Positions 56,691 to 64,000 of a DNA stretch of 64,000 nt are shown here, one piece after another. Source of the DNA: Parasponia andersonii (lineage: Eukaryota > Streptophyta > Magnoliopsida > Rosales > Cannabaceae); assembly GCA_002914805.1 (NCBI GenBank), contig JXTB01000209.1, positions 466,109-530,108 of the forward strand. Direction: 5' to 3'. The notes beneath the pieces were generated by a model, which worked only from the letters and a program-made list of their open reading frames with translations, made no database searches and had not been told where the DNA came from. The number at the start of each line of letters is the position of its first letter. Position 1 is the stretch's first letter. The position numbers and the translations under genes were made by a program.

Positions 56691-59381
56691 CAAAAAAAGA
56701 TAAATCTTATTTTTTCTTTATTTTTATTTGGTTTTGTAAAAAGGAAGGTTTAAAATAAAAATAAAAATGATATATCAATATTGGGAAACTGGCGTGAGTG
56801 TGTTTGTGTGGCAAAACCCAAAAAAGGAAAATGGTGGTGGTGGCCTTTGTTTTGTTCCTCCCTTTAATTCTTCTTCTCTTCAGTTCTTTTTTTTTATTAA
56901 AGAAAAAAGAATATCGAATCAAAAAAGAAGTAAATAAATTAAATTAAGCTAAACTGATAAAATTGAAAATGATGACAGCAGCGACAAAGGTAAAAATAAA
57001 AAATAAAAAATAAAAAATAAAAAATTAGGAAAAAGAAAATACAGTAAGAGGCAAGACAAGAATTAGGGAAAGAAGAGTTGAAGTTTGTTATAAAGGTCGG
57101 TGACACATGTTTTTGGGGGGGGGGTAAGCAGAACCTTGACTCGTTTCGGGTGTCAAACTGGGTAAAGATTTGGCCATGCAACCTTCGTGGGGGCCACTTT
57201 CTCTTTTTTTCGTTTTATTTACTTTTTTTCTTTTTTCCCTTTTTCATTTGTTTATATGTTCGTTTTTGTTAGGGTTTTTGCTTTCACTGGGGTGCAAGGA
57301 CGAAGAGGGGAACGATACTTTGGGCCGGGGGTTTCGGGGACCAGGAAACTCTTAATATATGGGTCTAGATTGGTCTGCTTTTTACGGCTTCTCACGAAAA
57401 ATCAGGCCCAAAATTTGAAAAATTGAAAAATCCCGGATGCACTAAACTATTTGAAAAATCCGGATTATTTAGAAATATATCATTTAAAGCTTATTTCAAA
57501 ATATCACTTTTAAAAATATTTATTAAAATACTAATTTTTTAAAAAAATTTTACTTTTTAAAGATATTCGAGGTAACCAATCGATCGAATTAGTTGAGGTA
57601 ACCAACCTCAAGTATTCTATAAATTTGTAAAAATAGTATTTTTCTAAATATTTTTAAAAATAAATCTAGGATTTTTCAAAAAAAATCTAAGATTTTTATC
57701 AATTTTTTCGAAATTTTATCGTATAAAATCAAATTTTCTCTTGCACATTAGGGATTTGGACAGGGGGAAAGTAGCCAAATACATGTTTCATATTTACAGG
57801 GATATCTTTTTTTCGATAAATATATAGCACAAATAGAGGAAATTTGATTTTTTTTATGGTAATTTTCCAAACAAAATGAAAAATATTAGATTTTGGAATT
57901 TTTTGAAAAATCTCAAAATTTAATTAGAAACATATCACTTATAAAAGTATGTAGAAAAATATTACTTTTTATTAATTGACGAGATACTTAAAGTAACTAA
58001 TCAAGCTGCTTCAGGTAATTGACCAATTACCTCAAATAACCCAACTGGTTACTTCAAGTACCATTTAAAAATACTAGTTTTGAAAAAAATAATATTTTTC
58101 TAAATATTTGTTAAAAATATTATTTTTCTAAAACAAATTTAAAACATGGTATTTTTCTAATTCTATTCAGGATTTTTCAAAAAATACTAAGCCCATCTAA
58201 AATTTTTTAATGTTTGGCAATTTTGGCCTGGAATTTGGAAATAAACCATAAATGAAACTACTAAAAGATATTCGTGACGTACAAAAAAAAAATTGAGTCT
58301 GAGGAGGTTTTAATAAACATATATTAGATATTTCAAAAAGGACAAAAGGTGTTTTGACTATTTGAAAGATATGATATCAGTTTTCAAATATTAAAATAAA
58401 ATAATCATTTTTTTAAGTATAAAATATTCATTTTTCGCTTAAGATTCTTTGAAAATACTTTAGAAAATATGAGCCAATATAATGAGAATATAAGACAATG
58501 CAATAATAAATCAAATATAAGACTAAGATATGAAATATACTATATCTATAGGGCCTTATAACTTCATTATCCAACATCATGGTTGGTTCTTTATATTTGT
58601 CAATGTTCATCATCTTGAAAACTTTGTTCTCTTAACTTTTAAATTCTATAAGTTAGTCCCTAACATTTAAATGTATGCAAATTGTACTATACGGATGCTA
58701 ATTAAGTGATTTTAAGAGTAAAAGACCAAATTGCCCCTCATTAATCAATTAAAAACACTTCAAATAGTGAAATATATGCATAAAATTACTTAATAATTAG
58801 ATAATTGTTAATTTTAATTTAAAATAGAAAACAATCCTAGAAATTAAAAATTAAAAATTAAAAACTTAAATAATTATTATTTAAACATTTTTAATAAGTT
58901 AATGAGTAGTACTTCAATCTTTTAACTTATAGAGGATGCATGTTTGCAAATATTTTAAAAACCATGGTATTAATATGCGAAAATTAAAATTCATTTTAGT
59001 TTTGCATAAAAGTAAAATGAATTTTAAAAGTAAAAAAAATGGGGATATTTATGTGTCATTATCCTTATGTAATAAATTATAAAGAAATTTAGAAAGAGTC
59101 TCCATCTATATAATAAAATAACTTATATATCCTATGACTACTTAGGTTATTTTTTTTGGTCATAGGATACTTTTTTTTTTCTTATAGAGAATATATTTAA
59201 ACTAATTAATTGTCATACAAAAGCCTTTCCGAATTTAAAAAAAAAATACATGTAAAAGTATAAAAAAAAATTTGAATATCAATTATCGAGCCACAAGCCA
59301 AAACCATTAGAAAGACTCATTGGAACTCAAAGAAAAAAAACATTGGAGGCTATGAGGTTGAGTTTAAAATTATATATGAAA
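56691..59381. other. Intergenic region between the divergent TRAF1-like and Agenet genes
   Basis: The first 700 bp probably hold the TRAF1 promoter. No TATA box stands out. At about 57425-58190 two stretches share words such as AAATATCACTTT, GAGGTAACCAA or its relatives, and GGATTTTTCAAAAAA, as if one AT-rich repeat were duplicated. Similar words occur inside the intron insert at 27480-27790. No gene seen. Confidence 0.45.
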
Positions 59382-59574
59382 GATGCTAGGTATCCTAATA
59401 ATTATACTAAATCGTTAATACTAAATATGTGACATATGAGTTGTCACCATTCAATTGATGAATGTAATTAATTTATTCGTGGTGAATTTTAAAATTTTGA
59501 TTGAATAGTGACAATTTATATATCGTATGTGTTTGTATTAAAAGTTTGACATAATTCTTAGGATACTTAGTATC
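59382..59574. mobile_element. MITE with ~25-bp inverted ends
   Basis: The left end is GATGCTAGGTATCCTAATAA. The right end, reversed, is GATACTAAGTATCCTAAGAA. Length is 193 bp. It sits beside a TA tract, which hides any target duplication. Confidence 0.6.
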
Positions 59575-60240
59575 ATATATATATATATATATATTAGGAA
59601 AAAAATAAGAAATAATTAGTAAATATAGTATAAAATAGTGGCATATTTATACTCATGGATCTACTAATACTTTTATAGTGAAAAAAGATACTCACTCATA
59701 AATATTATCAACTAATCTCTTATTGTCATGTTATATATCTAAAATTACTTAGATATCATCTATACAAATAAATCCTGAAATATATTATTCTCTGATGAAC
59801 TCAAAACTATTTATGTCACTACTGCCATCTGCAGCATCCCACTAATGACGCACCTCTGTTCGATTAGGGTCAAAACATTCAACTGTTAATATTGACTATT
59901 TTGCATGTGGTTCAACATCTTTGGCCACTTTGAATATTTTAATGTAGTTTGAAATTTTGGACTAAGGTCAAATTAAGAATAATTGCCTATTTTAATGTGG
60001 TTTGAAATAAGGTAAGTTAAGAGAAATTTTAAAATTCTAAAATTTTCATTTAATCCTAATTTTATAAATTATTTATAATAACCTGGTTGCGATGTTATTG
60101 ATAAAAAAAAAAGTGTCTTGTAATTAGAGTCAGATCACTGCATTACACCGCCGTACCCACGGGGTGAAATTAAGAAGAATCATTAATTGCCATAAAAAGT
60201 AAATTCATCATTCCTGACACTCTGGTTTCTCCTATCCCCC
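59575..60240. other. Promoter-side spacer of the Agenet gene
   Basis: AT-rich, no feature recognised. Confidence 0.4.
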
Positions 60241-60609
60241 CTTTTCCCTCCTTCCAATAACCCACCCTTATCTTCTCTTCTCTTCTCTTCTCTTTCCAAT
60301 CAAACACCCCCCCTTTCGTCTCCTTCTCTCTCTTTCCCTCCCCAAATCACTCGCACCAAATCGCCTTTAACATTTTCACACACATAATCGATTTAATCTT
60401 GGAGAATGCGGTGAACACGTGATTTAAACTTCCATCACTGTCTTTGAATTTTGGTATGCAAATCGTTTTACATTTTTTTTTTTTTTTTGGTGGTTATAAT
60501 TTTCAGTTCATGGATCGTATTTCTAGGGTTATATGCTTTCGGTTTGTGTTTCTCTATTTCGCGATTTTATACTAGAATTTATTATTTATTTTTTTTTGCC
60601 CAGACTATC
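60241..60609 (+). promoter_or_regulatory. 5' leader of the Agenet gene, with a leader intron
   Basis: A CT-rich stretch (TCTTCTCTTCTCTTCTCTTC from about 60272) typical of plant leaders is followed by a likely leader intron at 60454-60603: donor TTTTG then GTATGC, acceptor TTTTTTGCCCAG. The acceptor lies 6 bp before the start codon. Confidence 0.6.
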
Positions 60610-63600
60610 ATGGCTCCGCGTGTCTTACCATTCAGAGTCGGTCATCACGCAGAAGCAAGATCATTCGCTGCCGGTTTTCGCGGTGCGTGGTTCCGCTGCA
60701 AGGTAAAATTCCCCGCCATACTACTTGGTGTTGGTGATCCTATATTAGGGAACCATGGGCCTGACCACTCGACCTAACGCTCATGGATTTTAGAACTGCG
60801 ATGTTTGACTATCTACGAATTGAATGTAGCTATTAGACTTAAGTTGCTAAACCACTGTTATATACCACTTGTAAGACACTGGGTTGAGGGGTCAGTTTTT
60901 ACTTTGTGACACCTCAATGCGAGTCGTCTTCTTTATTCTATGGAGTCATCATGTTTCAGTGTAAGAATATAGGGATGCTTTCTGTTTGGTTACAAGTATG
61001 GGAGCAATAAGGGTGTTAGGCAGTAATTTTGAATTCATTTTGCCCTTTTGACTAGAGAAAGTCAAACAAATGGTTATGTACGTTAAAATTGAAATTTGAA
61101 GTAAGAATTATGTAATTAATAGCTTTGCCTTTAATATATTGTACATTTATTTTGCATTTAATATTTAATTAGTTTTTGTCTTTTGTGGATTCTTGTTCCT
61201 TTCTATGTTATCATTTGTCATGGGAGTTAGAGAAGCTTAAAAGACAAATTTATGCATGTTTATAATCTATCTTCTTCCTCTTTATTTTTTATTTTTCTAT
61301 TTTTTCAGATAAAGGATATTGTGAGGGAAAAAGGTCAGAAGAAGTATCTTTTGGAGTATGTTGACTTTCCTGATGAAGGTAAAGTACAACTGATGTATGC
61401 GGTCCGTTGTATGAGGGAACTGTATATATGTGTCGCTCTTGGTAATTTTGAGCTCTAGTTTTGAAATATTATTTGTGTCATAATCATGAAATTAAGCGAA
61501 CATAATTGATCATAATATAATCAGATTAGTGTAAAACGTAATCATATTAGTATATTAATATTAGGTACTGAAGAAGAAAAAACTTGGTAATATAAATTGC
61601 AAGGAAATTAAAATACTGAAGCTTAAATAGGTAGCTGACTGGAATCAAGCGTTGCAGGAATCAAAAGACTGAAAAATTAAAGTACTGGAAAATGAAATAA
61701 GAAAAGGTACCTGGAATTGGTCTGTACTGTAAGTAAATGCCGGGATTTAAAGTCCTAGTAATGTAAATGAGGACCATGTGACTGGAATTAATATAAACAA
61801 GAATTAAAGCACTGAAATATAAGCTACAGAATTTAAATAACTGAAAATTAAAATGCTTGAAAAGTAAATGGACACAAGAGATAGTTAGAAAAGGTTTAGA
61901 TCCTCATTAAGTCATTATTGGTACAAGTTTACCAAGTACATGAGTGAAATTGGGGCTTTGCATTGCTCAACACTTAATAAGTCTCCTTTAACTTTTAAGT
62001 AGCTAACATAAAATCTAAGATGGATATGAATTCATGAAAGGTTATAGCTAGCAGAAAGCTCAGAAAATGATGAAATCAGGTGAGAAAGGCTACTATTTAT
62101 GTGTGGAATAGTGGCTGATCATGCATGCAAAGATAGAAAGGATGAATTTCTATGATGCAAAAGATGATGATCACGTATCCTTAAACTGGGTGGGGACAAG
62201 AACTTGAAGGTTATGTGAGGCTGAGGAGTTTCAGACTATTGGGTGGATAGAAAATAAGTAGGACCGGCTGCTGACTTTTAGAGCTGCAGTAAATAAGAGA
62301 GAATGAGAGAAATGGCTGCAATTGTGTGAAAGGATGGAATTTATAAAGCAAGAGTCCTCCGATGTATAGGAAAAAGCTGAACTTTAATCTTCATTCATTA
62401 AGGAAGGTTCCTAGGAAGGAAGTTAGTGGGAGACAGAGTAGAATTCAACATCCTAGATTTTCTCCCAGAAGTTTTATTTTCTAGTCTGGACAAGTAGCTT
62501 CTCTACTGCAACCTGTATGGTTTCAGCTCTCAAACCCGGTTCTAAGGGCTGTTTACAATCCGATTTAGGGGATACCAAACTGCAGAGTGCAAGGGCTTCT
62601 TATGTCGGCCTCATGTATGAAATATCTCTGTCACCATTTTCAAGTAGGGTTTAGGGTAAATGGCAGACAAACACTGGTCTGTTCTAAACTTGTACAGTTC
62701 CTAAATTCCTCTGTTTTATGCCCTGATTATAGTTTCTTATGCTAACAATGATGATGGCAGCTATTCTCATTCTAATTGAAATTAGGGAGTTAACCCAAAG
62801 TATATATGTCTATATACTCCCATAAATATGCATGTAACAATAATATTTTTGAAAAAAATTTTACAGTTATTTTTTAATTTTAATCTTAAGGCTAATGGCT
62901 TTTGTTGATATTCATGATACTATGCAATTTGAATGATTAGTTGAGATATACGGACACTATGCATGAGATAAGCCACTTCTGTTCAGGTGATAGGTTGTCA
63001 TATATCTAGAATTTTCTTAGGTTAGGTGCTCACCAGTTTGTTATATTGTTCGCGAGACACAATTAAGTCTATATGTAGCTTCTAGGCGAGGAAGTTTTTA
63101 TCCATGTTATGGTTTCGGCATTGAGAGCAGTTGGCATTTTTTTTTTTAAAGCTGTAAATTATCTGTATTCTGGGTGACTGGTTTTCTAGTTGAATTTGTT
63201 TTAATTAGTAATGCATAAATTTTTTAATAGGTTATTCATATGAAAATTTGAAAAAGGTCTGTCAAGCAAATGTTTTGCTTCCTTTGGGAAATAATGTTAC
63301 TTTTACGGAGCAGAATAGTAGCTAGCTTAAAAATCTTATCTACAAGGATTTTAGTTTGTTTTTAACCATAGATTTTACCTTGCTTACAAGAGATGAGATA
63401 TTTAGAACTTTTTCTATTCTTGTATGTTTTTGTAATTCTTTGTTGTTTGTTATTGGTCTCCTTTGCAGATTTAGAGACTGTTTTGTTATATCAAAAGCAC
63501 CCAACTAGGACTAAAAAGTCTCAGCAGAAAAAGTTGGAATTAATGTTGCGACCTCCCTTTCCTCGTATCTATCGCGAAAGTCAAATGCCTGATGTCAATA

Positions 63601-63725
63601 CCATCTCAGAAGTGGCAGTTATTTACAGTGATGCCCGGAAGATAGGAGATTTAGTTGATTGGTTTACTGATGGTTGTTATTGGTCTGGAATAGTAACCAA
63701 AATATTGGAGGATGAGAAAGTTCAG
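60610..63725 (+). CDS. Agenet (Tudor-like) domain protein, first three exons, cut by right edge
   Basis: Exons 60610-60702, 61309-61378 and 63469-63725 join in frame (all GT..AG) to give the first 140 residues. A donor at 63726 leads into an intron that runs off the window. The protein starts MAPRVLPFRVGHHAEARSF, and FRGAWFRCKIKDI with YLLEYVDFPDE is a first Agenet domain (about residues 6-60). A linker with LMLRPPFPRIYRES leads to a second Agenet-like start, KIGDLVDWFTDGCYWSG (about 112-128). Agenet domains belong to the Royal (Tudor) superfamily and read chromatin marks or bind nucleic acid. Plant proteins with this exact start are mostly uncharacterised. The gene looks intact so far. The C-terminal half, which would decide the subfamily, is missing. 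Confidence 0.85.
61379..63468 (+). other. Large second intron of the Agenet gene
   Basis: 2090 bp between coding exons 2 and 3. A stretch at about 61610-61880 repeats loosely the words GGAATTAAAGTACTGAAA and AAATTAAAA and may be a decayed repeat. No nested gene was found. Confidence 0.55.
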
Positions 63726-64000
63726 GTATTACTTAATCAGTTATTCACTTGAACTATCTACTTAATTGGGTGCTGATCCATCCTTTTTGTTTCTTATTTT
63801 TTATTTTCTTTGTATTACTTGTTTTGTACTTTTCCCACTATGAAATGTTTTTGCGCAATGGAAATTCCATACGTTTTACCCTTAACAGCTGCTAACTTAC
63901 TAGCAAAAATAATTAGAACACAATAGCAGCAGCAATAAAAACTTGCTAAATTATTCTAGCTACCATGATAAATGTGGTGTTGCTTAGACATGTTTTTTCT
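63726..64000 (+). other. Start of the third intron of the Agenet gene, to the window edge
   Basis: Begins GTATTACTT after CAG. No acceptor with a following Agenet exon is seen before the end. Confidence 0.6.

Noticed and set aside
1-64000. A new multi-gene biological system
   Set aside because: Every coding region found belongs to a known family or is a transposon relic, and no conserved set of unknown genes is present.

Overview
The window is plant nuclear DNA, most likely from a eudicot. Genes have short exons with GT..AG introns, the spacers are very AT-rich, and LTR, CACTA, Mutator, SINE and MITE elements all occur. The window holds three protein-gene neighbourhoods separated by long transposon-filled stretches. 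There are a 214-base run of N (18639-18852) and a few single or triple N positions. I could not assign a species.

Left third (about 1-31 kb). A Mutator-like transposase, cut by the left edge and carrying one in-frame stop, is followed by a tandem array of potato type I (family I13) serine proteinase inhibitor genes, all on the plus strand. Three look intact: 3779-4151, 13584-13946 and 30528-30924. Two are broken: 21613-24666 and 27251-28209. Each has a tiny first exon of about 7 codons, one intron, and a second exon holding the inhibitor fold. Their upstream regions share a W-box-containing block and a TATA box. The array has been expanded and broken up by one LTR family. Three solo LTRs (10297-12791, 14964-17354, 21897-24451) have recognisable 5-bp target duplications, and two older, diverged copies lie at 4976-7191 and 14455-18638. 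One solo LTR sits inside the intron of a broken inhibitor gene, and one is nested in an older copy.

Middle (31-43 kb). A 9.07-kb CACTA (En/Spm) element runs from 31099 to 40170. Both termini and its subterminal palindromic repeats are present, but its TNP2-like transposase and second gene are riddled with stops. A fold-back element (41481-42001) and a SINE with a perfect 12-bp target duplication (body 42799-43119) follow. A small secreted-peptide gene lies at 43940-44257 on the minus strand.

Right third (47-64 kb). A complete 12-coding-exon gene on the minus strand (47395-55798) encodes a 1112-residue MATH/TRAF-domain protein of the TRAF1A/TRAF1B (MUSE13/14) type, with an intron in its 5' leader. 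A divergently placed plus-strand gene encodes an Agenet (Tudor-like) domain protein, and its first three coding exons lie inside the window before the right edge.

Functionally, the inhibitor cluster looks like a wound- or pathogen-responsive defence locus and the TRAF1 gene like a conserved immune and autophagy regulator. The Agenet gene is probably a chromatin or nucleic-acid reader. Nothing in the sequence shows that these neighbours work together. I found no convincing new multi-gene system. The most interesting material is how the inhibitor array evolved: unusual reactive loops, paired loss of a disulfide, and an intron insertion that can be read against an empty-site paralogue.
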